From Diogma glabrata (lineage: Eukaryota > Arthropoda > Insecta > Diptera > Cylindrotomidae): DNA of 64,000 bases. Positions 23,698 to 35,903 of the stretch are shown here, piece by piece. The notes under the pieces are model-generated. The model was not told where the DNA came from, ran no database searches, and saw only the letters and a program-made list of their open reading frames with translations. Location: positions 156,761,920 to 156,825,919 of the forward strand of contig OY856188.1 in assembly GCA_963693315.1 (NCBI GenBank), written 5' to 3'. Position 1 is the stretch's first letter. The number at the start of each line of letters is the position of its first letter. The translations under genes were made by a program, and so were the position numbers.

Positions 23698-25605
23698 ATA
23701 TTAAATAACAACAAGAAAACAAAATAACAACAAAACTTGTTTAAGCTACTGGAGCTGGCGGCTTATAGCAACGATTTTTTATGTTTATCTGTATCTATAT
23801 GTCTTTTAATATCATAATGTCCACTGTTAATTTGCAAATTCACTTCGACTGGTAATACACTAAACTTTTGCGTCGTTATATTTTGATTTTTTTATAAAAG
23901 GATAGTCCAATTCAATATCGTATAAAAATTTACGTAAACGTTTTCTATCCGTCTTGTTTTGCAGGAGAACTTTTTAAATATAATTTTAAAAATTAGTAGA
24001 AATTTACCTTTTACAGTAGCTTAAAACTTTTGTTACACAATTAAAGACTGCAAAACAATTGAAACAATTTATTTTATATATACTGTCGGATGATTGTTTT
24101 TGTAAACAACTATACACAATTTATTTTAATTTTACTAAATAATTAATATCTTTTCTGTATTCTGTAAGTATAAGAGGTAAACAGTATACCTCTCGTTCTA
24201 TCTTTTGCAAATCTATACCATTTATCAAGTTTTTATGCTGTTTACTTTGTTTGTTCTTTATTGAGAAAAAGAATTAGAAATTAGAAAATAATAATATTAC
24301 TTTTGAACTACCTAGTTAAAGTGTGTTTTAAACAGAGTTTGAAACGCTACTTATACTACTCCTTTACTTTGTTCTTTCAGAATGCGTAGCTTAAACAAAT
24401 ATAACACTCTCGCATACAGGAGTAAAAATAATTAAATATTCTTGCTACTAAATTGAAATAAATATTTTCTTTCAAATACTCAAAACATTTATTTTTGCGT
24501 CAAATTTGATGCTTTCCAACGTAAAATGCTTCGAATGATTCGTTCAATTATTCATGTATTGTTAGAAAAATGAATATAAAGGATGACGTAGAGTGACTAA
24601 TTTTCTTCTTTTGCAAATTGAATGAAAGAACAGGAAAATTTAATCTGCTCCAAAGGAGTAAAATCGAAAAAACAAAAATTTTACTCTTACGAGTAAGAAC
24701 GATATTCAAATTATGAAGATTTTAATTTTTGAATATTATTTCAAAGGATTGAAATGAGTGCTCGAATAAAAGAAAATTGTAAACTCTGGTTTAAAAATTT
24801 AAATTTTTATGAATTTATACGCAAACCTTTTCTTTTAAAGTAAAATATTTTGTATTTTGTTTTTCATAATATACTTTCGATCTCTCGTATATACACCGGG
24901 GAGATGTTTCTATAAACAAAGAAACCTTTTCGCTGAGGTAGATCTGTTAGACATTAAAATATATGTAAATTATTGAAGTGAAATAACTGAGTTTAGTATT
25001 TCTAAGAAAATTATAGTTAAAACACTATTTTAGTAAAAAAAAATATTGCACGGGTTTGTTCTCTCAATATGGTTAAATCAACATATACATAACACTGTAC
25101 AAACTGCTAGATAAAACTGTGAAGCTATTGCTTTGACTAAGATAGTGCGCAAACTGTACGTAGGTAGATATAAGGTTTTTTGATTATTTCGATAATGCGG
25201 GCAAATGTGGTGGAAATATTTGTTTCGTGGGACGCTTCGTGGGACAGATTTCTCCGTGGGACAACGCAATGAAATGTGTGACATTTTCACGCAGCGTGGG
25301 ACTTCTGATCAGTTTACTACCCATAAACGTGCGTAAATTATTCATTTGATTCAAAATTGTACAATTATTGCGAGCTTCTTTTAAATCTATAAGAAAAACC
25401 TACCACAAAAAAATAATAGTTTCTCCCTCTCTGTGACTGTATAAAAAAATGAGCAAAGATTGACGTTTAGAATACGTTTTGGATTTTATTATAACCAACC
25501 AAACATATAATTTTTGCTATTTTATGAATTAAAAATTATAGTCCATATAGCGAAAAGAATTTGTCAGCCAGTTTTCATAACATACTTTGAAAATATTTAC
25601 ATAAC
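23698..25605. other. AT-rich DNA, nothing recognised
   Basis: No ORF with an identifiable domain, no tRNA and no clear repeat pair. Confidence 0.6.
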
Positions 25606-27645
25606 TTTTTTTTTTTTATTAATTAGTTAGACATGTTTAGCACACTAAATATGAAATATTCATTATTTAGACTCTTTGAATATCCGAAGATACCATGTCA
25701 ACTATAAAGGAAGGAGATGAGGAAAATGGAAGGAATGGGGATATAGGGATAACTATACTAATTTTTTTAAATGATGATGGACATTTGCTTTAAATGCCTG
25801 AGGGGAAAATTCATCGGGAAATACAGAGGAAGGCATTGCGTTCCATAATTTGGCCACTCTATTAAAATAGTCGTTTTGGAAGGACACAGTTCTACAACGA
25901 GGTATTTGGACAGCAAATGGGTGAGATAACTCTGAAGTTCTTGTTCGCCGATTAAATTGCGCACACGATGGAAGGATATTTTGAATTTCCTTAGAGGAGA
26001 ATTCGCTAAAGTTATATTTATAGTAGATTGACAATTCAGCCACATTTCTTCTGTGCTGGAGTGAATCAAGCTGGTCCGCATTGGTTGTGAAAATATTAGA
26101 TGTGATACCATCTAAATTAACATGAAATTGGCGACCGGTAAGAAAACTATGAATCCATGAGACAGTAAGATGGTCTATGCCATAAGATTTTAATTTAGCT
26201 ATAAGATTTTTATGCCACACTTTATCAAATGCTTTAGAAATGTCAAGTGAAAAACTGAATGTTTCACCATGGTTTTCCAGCGATTTGTTCCAGAGATGGG
26301 ATACGTAGGCTAACAGATCACCTGTTGCACGACTTCTACGAAAACCATACTGCTTATCATCAATAATTCGCGACATTTCCAAATAATCTATCAAATTATA
26401 GTTAACATATTTTTCAAATATTGTAGCTAAAACCGACAGAATTGCAATTGGTCTATAATTGTTAGGGTCTATCTTACTGCCTTTCTTTGATATGGGTTGA
26501 ACGCTGGCCAGCTTCCAAGAATCGGGAAATATTCCGGTTTTATAAGATAAATAGAAAAATTTTGTTAAAATTGGAGCTAGTTGTCTAGCAAAGTTTTTAA
26601 GAATGAGGGGTGGAATACCGTCGGGGCCAGCAGATTTGTTGATATTGAGAGAAAGAAGCATTTTTCGTACAATGTTACAACGAAAAATAATTGGTTTCAT
26701 TTTCGTTACAACTGGGGGAATGAGTGTAGGAGAATGGGGGGGTTCAACTATGTTTGAGTTCTCTGCGAAAATACGACCCAAAAGATCCGCTTTCTCTTTT
26801 GAGTCGCTCACGGGAATGTCATTCAGAACTAAGGTTGGAATAGAGGATCGAGTAAAATTGCTCTAGACTGATTTAACTGCCTGAAAGAAACTACGTGAGC
26901 CAGATGGGTGCTCGGCGAATTTCTTTGCTTTCTTCTGGATAAACGCGTCTTTGTCCAAGTCTATTTTGAATTTACTAATATTTCTGGCTTTCTTATAGGC
27001 GCTATGGGTTTCAGGTGTTTTATTAGCATTATACGTCTTGAATGCTTTGCGTTTATTCTTCACTGCCTCATCAACATCCCGTGTGAACCAAGGCTCAGTT
27101 TTAGGAGTGATTAATCGATTTGGAATAAACCGCCGCATTCCTTCTTTTATGATTTCAGAAATTCTTATTGCCGATGTGCTAGGATCTTGATCAACACAAC
27201 AAATAGTTTTCCAAGGTGTTTCATCATAAAAGTTTCTCAGTCCCTCCCAGTTGGCGCGTTTATAGTTCCAAACCCGTCGAGGATTTGCTTTAATTTGTGT
27301 CGGTGATGTAAATTGCACTATTGCTGATATTAGTAAGTGGTCCGATGTTCCGAGGGGTTGTTCTACTTTTGTCTTCGTAGTATCTGGTTCGTTTGTCAAA
27401 AACAGATCCAGTAAATTATTGTTATGATGTGAATTGTCTGCGATTCTAGTGGGACACTCTATCATTTGCGTCAAACCGTGATAATCTGCGAGTATCAGTT
27501 CGGCTTGCCTTCCTACGTCGTCAGTGCGCGATGAATACTTAAGCCATTCTTTATTATGAATATTAAAGTCTCCAAGAATGGCCAGTCTTGCTTTGGGGTA
27601 GTCCGTGGTAATCTTGTCTAGATTAGCCATTAGCCATTACGAATC
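25606..27645 (-). mobile_element. 5'-truncated non-LTR retrotransposon with poly-A tail
   Basis: Minus-strand LINE-type element. Its 3' end is a poly-A tail (T run 25606-25617 on the plus strand) and its 5' end is cut within the endonuclease domain near 27645. No flanking target duplication was found. 5' truncation and a poly-A tail are typical of target-primed reverse transcription. The coding part is described separately. Confidence 0.85.
25753..27630 (-). pseudogene. Endonuclease-RT ORF with in-frame loss of the catalytic core
   Basis: One reading frame with a single TAG at about 26865. Upstream: C-terminal half of an apurinic-type endonuclease (ILGDFNIHNKEW, then GTSDHLLISA with the His active-site region). 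Downstream: RT with the SAGPDGIPPLILK, NNYRPIAILSVLATIFEKY, QYGFRRSRAT and SLDISKAFDKVWH blocks. Just after the GRQFHVNLDG block, near 26075, the frame jumps directly to the C-terminal tail (DSLQHRRNVAELS ... FNRVAKLWNAMP). The GVPQGS and YADD blocks are missing, so the polymerase active site is deleted without loss of frame. Jockey/CR1-like type; exact clade uncertain. Confidence 0.9.
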
Positions 27646-28621
27646 AGATCATTGGCCTGTAGAAGCAGCAAAAACAGCACTAGTCTGAATGCAAATGAGG
27701 TCACGGTTATGGTTTTATATTATTACAATAAAGGCTAAATATCACAACATGCCAAATATTTTTATTGTAATATATTATATTCTTTATGCCCTAGCATCTA
27801 AGTTCCCGCTAAGCTGCGCGCGTGCGCGCTCGCACATCTTATTACATAAGCGCGCAGAGAAAAAATTATGCGCGCAGGAAAAAAATATGCAAATAATTTT
27901 AATTGTGATCATACATAATGGTAAAATTAACATAATAACATAATTTTGAACATAATGTTAAAATTAAAAATATTTTGAAAACATAACAAGAAATCCTGAA
28001 ATTTATTATTTGTTTCAGGCAAACTTGGAGCCTAAAAAATAATGTTATTTTACTAAAAATTCTAGTATATAAGTATAAAGTATTTACTAAAATTAGCTGT
28101 CGATATATAATTTTGTACATACTTTTTTAACGGAAACTAAATGATACGACATTACTTAGGCTAATTCAATGCAAACTCTAATTTCCTTTATTAACATTTA
28201 TAATGAGATTTAGTAGTTGTAAAATTAAGTGACTCTATTGTTTTTTCTACGATAGCATATAAAAAGACTATTTTCATGCAGGTTTAATCACATATAAAAA
28301 TGTTTTTTTCCACCAATGTAAAATCCCTTTCGCTTAATAAAATATTGTAGTTGTTTAAAACCTTGTAAAACATGTAATTTTACAATGTTTTTTAACATAG
28401 GAACCATGACAAAATAGAATGTGAATTTTAAATGTTGTGCTATCGTTTTCTAAATGAAGTAAGATGGCTATCTCGACAGCTTGCTATAGCTATTGTAAGA
28501 AATTGGTTATGTGGTTCTGATTCAATTTTTTGAAGACGAAGTAAAGTAAGACCAAGAAAATAATAATCCAATCTCAAAATATTGTTTAAGTGCTTTGAAA
28601 AACAAAATCAATCATTTTGCA
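27646..28621. other. AT-rich DNA, nothing recognised
   Basis: No gene. A short GCGC-rich patch (27815-27880) stands out from the AT-rich background but has no recognisable function. Confidence 0.55.
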
Positions 28622-28625
28622 TTAA

Positions 28626-29051
28626 CCTTCACGTGAACAGTATCTACCCGGGTAGATATCACGGTTTTTGTAATTCAATAACTTTATGAGTTTTTACCCA
28701 TCATTATGCCTGTTCAGCTATGTGACTAATTTTTAAATTGATTTCCCAAAATCTGAGAAAAAAGTATTTTGGACTTCCTTTTAACACTTATTTTGGATTT
28801 TTATGGTTTTTTTTACGCAAGAAAACAATATCTACCCGGGTAGATATTTTTTCCTTGGGTTTTATATGAACATTTTTACTGGTCAATGTGAAAAACAAGT
28901 AACTTTATTTTTAAATATATGCTTTTATTGTATGCTTACACAAAAGTAAAATAAGTACACAGTTACGTTTGTTGATATTATGATTTATGTAATATCTACC
29001 GGGGTAGATATTGTTCATATCAGTCGCTAAAAATATTCGTTCACGCGAAGG
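28626..29051. mobile_element. TTAA-flanked MITE with three internal palindromes
   Basis: 426-bp element bounded by TTAA (28622-28625 and 29052-29055) with terminal inverted repeats CCTTCACGTGAAC / GTTCACGCGAAGG. A TTAA duplication and a CCY terminus are typical of piggyBac-type elements. It contains TATCTACCCGGGTAGATA at 28641-28658 and 28829-28846 and a near copy (TATCTACCGGGGTAGATA) at 28993-29010. No transposase. Confidence 0.85.
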
Positions 29052-29319
29052 TTAAAAAAGTCAACACACAAAACATAAAGCAAAGTTGTGATTTTGACAG
29101 TAACTATATTTTTCATGTCAGATTCACAATATTGTGTTGAATTTTCACCAAATTGGTGTTACATAATACGAAACTCGCAATATTGTGTGAATTTACAATA
29201 TTTTCATGACATTTATGTGTTCGGGAATAGGGCCCCAGTTTTTGTTGACTTGTATTTTTTGTTTATATTGATCTACGCGTGTGACAAGTTCTCGTACTTC
29301 AGTCAATGCTACTGAAATA

Positions 29320-29460
29320 CGTAAGATATAATATACCACTGGCAATAACAGTAAAATATCACTGGCCAAAGCTATATCTTAAGGTACTAGCGGATGAACT
29401 GTTTACAGTTATCTGTAGCACTCTCAATGTTAGCTATGGCTATAACAAGCCATAGAAACA
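29320..29460. repeat. Dispersed repeat, related to 58680-58800
   Basis: Phrases GGCAATAACAGTAAAATATCACTGGCCAAAGC, ATATCTTA and GCGGATGAA occur here and, diverged, in the same order at 58680-58800. Non-coding; family unknown. Confidence 0.5.
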
Positions 29461-29947
29461 AGCTATCATATAACTTTATCTGAAGGTTTTTATAATTAAG
29501 GACGACAGTTCTCACACAATCAAGTATTATGCCACTAACTGGTTACGACAAGGAAAAGATCAAACTTATTTTTTGTAACTGTCACTTTAGAAAAAATGAC
29601 ATATATAGTCAACTGATATGTTATAGTATGGAACATACATATGTGCGGTTGCTGTGCAATAGTTCATCCGTATTCCGTGTTAGTGTTGTGCAAATTCTTT
29701 ACAAAAAGTAATTTACGTAAATCTTTAGATGTGAATGAATTCTTTATTCTTTAGATGTCCAAAAATCATTGTAAAGAATCTAAATAACGTAACGAATGTA
29801 AAGAATGCTAAAAAAAATAAAAATAAAAAATAAAAATCCCATATAATGTAAAAGCATTTCCATAATATGGAGTCTAATGACAATAGAAAAATTCAACTTA
29901 AGTAAAAAATAATTAAGTGATGAAGAAGTTTCAACTTTGAAATTGTC

Positions 29948-30035
29948 ATCGCCTCAACGGCGTAATCGATAGCGTGTCTGCCCAAAGATTCGAGCCGGGC
30001 ACTGACGAGGGTAGGTTCGAATCCGATCCGAAACA
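29948..30035 (+). repeat. tRNA-derived SINE-like head
   Basis: Contains an A-box-like phrase (TAATCGATAGCG near 29963) and a good B box (GGTTCGAATCC, 30014-30024) at tRNA-like spacing, but the ends do not form an acceptor stem. This points to a tRNA-derived SINE or a tRNA pseudogene transcribed by RNA polymerase III rather than a working tRNA. Confidence 0.6.
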
Positions 30036-30269
30036 CGTAAAAATGTGAATTGTAGTTTTTTTCTGAGAAACTTCAATACCATACCTTTGAATTGAAAATA
30101 TTCCAATTACTTCTTTACTTACTTGAGTTTAATTGATCTCAAAAATCCAAAATAAAAAGATATGCCAATTTTCTCATTAGATTAATATATAATTTAAAAT
30201 GAAATTCAAACTCCTAAATAATCATAGTTTTTAAATCAATCTTTAGTTATATTTATCATTTGAATACTG

Positions 30270-30866
30270 ATTTTTATAGCTCCTTTAAGACAAAACTTGT
30301 GCCCAATTCCAACAATGGTAATAAACAAATGATTGATTTCACAAATTCGATATTTATGGTATCGTGAAATTGTTTATATATATTTTAACAACTTTGAGAT
30401 TAAGTTTAAAATATATCGAATATCGAAAAAAATAAATATCAAATTTGTGAAATCAATCATTTGTTTGTACAACTAAAATTTAAAAAAAAACATTTGTTTT
30501 TGAATACAAAGATAGCTTATATATGTGACATTTGAACAAACATTTCTTTAATCTAAATTCTAAAGTTGACTGGTTGAAAACTTGGGTTCGGACATTCTTT
30601 ATTTTATCAATTGACAGGAAAAGCTTGTCTTTGATATTTTGTATACTGAAAATAATTGCTGTTGTAAATTAAACTTGTTTTATGGGTATTATTGTAATAA
30701 GCTTTAAATTTTAATACATAATTTACTATTTCCAATCCTTGCTTTTTCTATGATTAAAGCGGGAAAATATTTGATAGAGACCGAAATTCGTAATTCGTAA
30801 ATATTTATTACCATTGTTGGAATTGGGCACAAGTTTTGTCTTCTTAAGGGAGCTGTAAAAATCACT
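30270..30866. repeat. Foldback (inverted) repeat
   Basis: The left arm near 30271-30328 (AGCTCC...ACTTGTGCCCAATTCC) reappears inverted at about 30808-30866. Inside, AAATGATTGATTTCACAAATT (30329-30350) is inverted again at 30440-30464. Non-coding nested inverted repeat with a loop of about 340 bp. Confidence 0.8.
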
Positions 30867-31670
30867 TGAAAGTAAAATTCTTTTCATTTATTAATCATTC
30901 TTTATATTCTTTACGTAAAAAACTATTCTTTACTAATTCTTTACATAAAAATGTAAAGAATTATTCTTTACATGAAAATGCACAACTCTGAATAACATGA
31001 AACATGGTTTATGTGCGGTCCCCTTTACTCCATTCCTTTTCTATTATTTTACTTCGTACTAATGATATTTTTTAATTGGGGTATTACAAATTTAAATTGT
31101 TTTCATTTAAACTTTATTTGTAGCTCACGGAACGCCTGAGTCTAACTTTTACATAGCCCATTGAATTGTTTACATGATATATTTTTTTAAATTTTATATA
31201 TCTGCAACGAACAATTTATTTGCATTCATTCTGCTGTTTGTTGTACTAAAAAAAATTTCAATCTTGCTTTCCTCTTTTATGTTGCATAAATCAGAATCAA
31301 CTTTATTGATTCTTACATTTTAATTAAAAATGTAATGTTATCATAATGTTGCTTTTGAAAAGAAATAGAAAATAAATTGTGTGGAATGAATACGACCTAA
31401 AGTTTAAAAACCGTAAGAGCGTGTTGCCAATACACAAAAAGTCATAAAAACACAATGATTTGAAAATACTTAAAAAACACACCCTAATGGATAGTTTATG
31501 GAAGTAAAATACATGTTATGGGTTTTGTATTATGTTTTACTTTATTATGTATGACGTTCTTAAATTTTATTGCTATTCGTTGTTGTTATCACCTTGAAAT
31601 AAAGACAACCACACTTTAAAATTACAGGAAATGATGTCTAGGCTAAAATATGCTCGATTATATTTATAGA
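30867..31670. other. AT-rich DNA, nothing recognised
   Basis: Only short repeats of ATTCTTTAC near 30900-30975 at the edge of the foldback repeat. No gene. Confidence 0.6.
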
Positions 31671-32245
31671 CTAATAATATATAGAATTATAATATACTTT
31701 AAAACAATCTGTTATGTTAAAATAATTTAAAATTTTGCTGACTATTGGTATTGCAGTAAAATTAGCAAAAATGGTGTTAGCAATAGATTTTCGGCGATTT
31801 TGGGCGTACATAAGTTTGTAGATGCGAAAGAAGTGCAACTTCTTATTTACAGTGCTTATTGATACAGTGATCAACAACCAGATTTGATAGAAAGAGTAGA
31901 AGTAATTAACGCATGTTGGAACATTAATTCCTCGACCATAAATCCCGCATTGACCATTAACGTTTGTGTCTTTAGATTTGCACAAATGAGATGATTAGTG
32001 GCGTAATCAACCTTGCTTAGGTGGAGGTTTTGTCGGCAATTTTAATCCATTACAAGTAGCCATAGTCGGAATTTTATTCTTATTCGAAGGTTGTCTACAC
32101 GTGTTGCACATAACATTGTTCTTTGTACCAATATATGAAACTATTATTTTTAAAATGTCTTCTTGCTCACGATATGCTGACTGTAAATCATTTTAAAATC
32201 ACAGTCTATCACACACTAAACACGCATTACAAAATGGATTTTCAA
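31671..32245 (-). pseudogene. Helitron replicase/helicase relic, N-terminal region
   Basis: The minus strand reads through paired-Cys segments (NACLVCDRL, MCNTCRQPSNKNKIPTMATCNGLKLP) and on to GQCGIYGRGINVPTCVN. This order resembles the region N-terminal to the Rep domain in Helitron proteins (Cys pairs, KNKIP..A..NGL, then G...INVP). Helitrons are rolling-circle DNA transposons. Stops near 32190 and 31990-32000 break the frame; no Rep or helicase domain follows and no Helitron terminus was identified. Confidence is moderate as the match is by motif memory. Confidence 0.6.
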
Positions 32246-32631
32246 GAATTTTATTTTTATATTTAACATGAGCAATTTTGAATGACAAAAAATTCATTTA
32301 TTCATCATAAGCAAGATGGTGGATATGAAAATCGGTGAACAGTAACGACATAGCTTCAACCAACGGATACCAGAGTACTTGAATTAAAGATGCCTGAACT
32401 AGTTCTGATTCTACAAAATTTCTTTGATTTCAGGATCTGTATTCTTGCATAAGATATTATTCTGTTCGTTAAAGTCATACGTTTGTATTTTGGTTAAGTG
32501 ATTTGGCCCAATCTAGCTCATTTTTAAGAAAAACAGTATGCTTAAACCATAATATTTTCGCCCAGACGATGGTTCACTGAAGAAATATCATTTCCTGACA
32601 GCGCTTAAACTTTTTTTCGGTGGTCTGTACT
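32246..32631. other. Nothing recognised
   Basis: No ORF or repeat identified between the Helitron-like relic and the second hAT MITE copy. Confidence 0.5.
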
Positions 32632-33203
32632 AGGGTTTCTCATTTCCCGTAGCAATTCAAATCCCGGGAAGGACAAAAAATAAAAAATTGCCGGGATCCC
32701 GGGAAATCCCGGGAAACGCTAAAAAGCTAGATTTTTCTAATTGGGTGGTAGAAAAATGTGTAAAATTAAAACAGCACAAAAAATGCGCTATTGATTTTTA
32801 AATTTAAATTATTTTCAATTAGAAAAACTTCAAAAATTAAATAAAAAAGAATACATAAAAACAAAACGAAAATAAATTCATAATACTAATTTTTAAACAA
32901 TTTTTCAAAAAACTAGGTTGTCAATGGCGCCATCACTTCGTCCATTGAACCATCCATTAAACACCATCCGTCCAAGAGAACCATTAAACATAAATTAAGA
33001 GAAATGAAGCGCAAGTTTTAGGTAGATTTCTCAGAAAAATCTACCTATTTTAAGTTTTATTGGTTTTAATTTGTTGTGTTTATATGTGTCAAAAAAACCA
33101 TACAAAAAAACCATGATACCATACGTGTCAAAAAAAACATTTTCCTAATTTTGAATGAAATTAATTACTACAGAGAGAAAAGAATTAAAAACTACTAAAA
33201 CTA
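32632..33203. mobile_element. Second copy of the hAT MITE, truncated
   Basis: Starts TAGGGTTTCTC and follows 19258-19985 closely (CCCGGG-rich end, TTTTTCTAATTGGGTGGTAG, the ACCATCC... region) until about 33199, where the CCCGGG-rich right end is replaced by the terminus of the degenerate Gypsy element. The missing end is not seen beyond the other side of that element. Confidence 0.85.
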
Positions 33204-33629
33204 CGTAAAATCCCAACTTGCGCCAATATATCATTCAAAATATTACACCGAAGAATTTGTCCATAAATTAGTAAGACTGCAATTTTTCTAATAAAGATTG
33301 CACAGCTTTGAAAGTTACATCAACAACCATAAGAAGAAAGTTACATCAACAACCCTGTAGTTTAACTATATTCTATAATTACACACCAATCATCAATCAA
33401 TTTTTCATATGCTAATAGTTCGAATCCAATCACTGAATGATCACAAATCTACTTAATTTCAGTAATTATTTTACAAACATCTCAATTTGTTAATGCACAA
33501 AGTTAACTCCATTAGTAATGATTTTTATTTGAATGTTTAATAGATAGGAAAATTACAATTATAATTTAAATTAATATAATTCAGTCACGAACAATTTTCT
33601 TCTTCAATAAAAATTAAACATTATGTTAA
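33204..33629 (-). repeat. 3' LTR fragment, distal part
   Basis: Matches 54428-54850 in order (CCAATATATCATTCAAAA, TTTGTCCATAAATTAGTAAGA, AAAGATTGCACAGCTTTGAAAG, etc.). It stops at TAA (33627-33629), where the long-TIR element begins; the rest of the LTR resumes at 45471. Confidence 0.85.
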
Positions 33630-35178
33630 TAGTCCAGTAAATAAAGGTCGAAAAAGATCAAAAGCTCGCAAAAATCTTGTCACGGACGGGACCTGGCGGA
33701 AATTGTTGGTCTTACCGAGTACTATGACGTGAGAAAAATTACCTTGGGGTTCCGACCCTGTGAGCCTGGAAAATGGCCCTCAAAGTGTCAGAAGTTGTTT
33801 CCGGGCCATATCTCCGGAAATATGGCAGTTAGGGTATTCCTGTTTAGCTAGAAATGAAGGTGAGCTAATTATCTACAGAAATGGTCCCATTCATTTTTTT
33901 CGCAACATTGATACTTTTTGCAAAAACGGGTAGTGAAAAATTTTCAAATTTGAGACCATGAAAAAACGCCAGATTCTCATCAAATTTGAGAACTGAGGGC
34001 TTGGAACAACCCACAGCTCCAAGTTTTGGCCTGAAAAATTTGACCTGCAAATGACAATGGATTTCTCGTTGTATTTGCGAAATTATCGCGGCCATATAGG
34101 AGCATAGGAAGGATCAGTCGCCGTGCAAATATTGAGAAGGAAAATTTAATTTTCTTTCTGGAAATAAGGATCCAACTTCTTTTTATTTCATCATAAAGCT
34201 TACGAGTACCGGAAGGCCACTCGCAAATTCATAGAAATTGTGCAAAAACAATTTTTTCACCTTACGGCTTCTTGAACTCCTGGCTGTGCTGTCTTACATA
34301 AGTTGAAACCTCTAAAGAGTGCTCAATATTTTCTCGATATGGTCATCGACCTCTTGTGCTAATTCTAGGTGATTTTGGCAAACTTTTTCGCAAGATGTTT
34401 TTCGCAAACTTTTTTTCGTGAACTTTAGTGGCAACAATTCAGATGGGGTATTTTGTGGAAATACTAAAAAATAACTTAAAAATTTCAATCTATCAAAAAT
34501 TTATTACAGACAAATACATTAACTTATACAAAACTGTAAGTATAACCAGTTAACTGGATCTTATTCAAAACCACCTTATTCAAGTCCATCGCTCACGGTA
34601 GAATCGCTCTCTTCTTCCCTCTGGGACAATCAAAGAGATTAACTGTTCCTTACCCTTGCTCCAAAGATTGAAACAGCAACACTAACTTTTAAACAGCACC
34701 AAATAATTTCCAAATAGCACCAAAAGTCCACTTTTTGTCCAGATTTTTTTTTATAAATATTGATTTCCAACAAAACAGAAAATTTTTAGCAATCAAATGG
34801 ACTACAAAATGTTTTTTTATTCGCCTACTATTAAAGTGTTACTTTATTACTGTGATTTGCTGCTTTAAAGTATCACTTTTCAACTATTTGTTTTGTTGTC
34901 ATAGCTACGTCCAAAAAAGTAAAAAGCATTTGCATTTGTTTAAATTTCTATGAAAAATAAAAATTTTTATCAAAGCAACCCTTTAATTCAAAATTTCATT
35001 ATCCAATTAAAATAGTTGTTATCATTTGTTGTCATAGCTACACAATAATTTGAAAAAAATAATAAATATTTTGTCAAAGGTTACTTTTTCCACATATTTT
35101 TATTTCAAAATTTATGAAAATTTATAATTTTAATTTAGAATAAACAAATTTTCTTAAAATATTTTGCTTGCGCGAATA

Positions 35179-35318
35179 AAAAATAGTAAATGATGCACGG
35201 ACGTAAGCTATTTTGGACTTAATGTGGGTGCAAATCTCGGCTAGCGCCTCGATTTGCAAACTCCACATCCGTCCAAAATCTTTAGCTTTACGTCCTAGCA
35301 TCATAATGTACTATTTTT
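35179..35318. repeat. 140-bp hairpin (foldback) element
   Basis: Inverted arms (AAAAATAGTAAATGATGC...GCATCATAATGTACTATTTTT, GGACGTAAGC...GCTTTACGTCC, TTTTGGAC...GTCCAAAA, TGCAAATC...GATTTGCA) surround a GC-rich loop (TCGGCTAGCGCCTC). It lies inside the long-TIR element. Its outer ends resemble those of the hairpin at 55221-55355. Confidence 0.85.
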
Positions 35319-35903
35319 GACGATAAACAATAACAATATAAGTCCACGAGGGACGCGTGAAGCCAGTGTGTGTGTGCCACGTGTTCGCGCGCCTGCGCGG
35401 ACCGATATTATACACGTAATATACGCGCCGCCACGTGAAGCAGAAAAAAAGAGGTATCATAAATAATTTCAGAGAAACTTTTTCAAATTTTTTTTTGTGG
35501 ATTAAAAACAATGACATTATTTATATCAATGGAAAGCTGAGAACCTTAGCTTTACTTTTATATAAGTAACGATACCCAAAACATTCCTCGGAAAGAAAAA
35601 AAAGTGTCTGAAAAGTTTGGCCAGTTTTTTCCGTGTGGGCGTAAAATCAACTTTTAAAGAGCCCTGGAAATTTCTAAACAATTTGGAAAATACGATCGGA
35701 AACTAGACATTCTAAGCTACAAATTCGTGTAACTTTTGAGGCACTTATATAGACAATAAATCTTTTATTAATGATTTTCCGCGGACTTTCCGAAACTCCA
35801 TGAAAGTCCTCAAAATGGAAATGAATAAATTCCCTTTTGTTTAAAAGTGCGAGAAAGCCACTGTGGCAAACTTTCTGAGATGTTTCAAGACCACCCCAGG
35901 TAC

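Noticed and set aside
31671..31985. Hypothetical 104-residue host protein
   Set aside because: Upstream frame context reads as Helitron protein text with stops; the downstream half is AT-rich noise.
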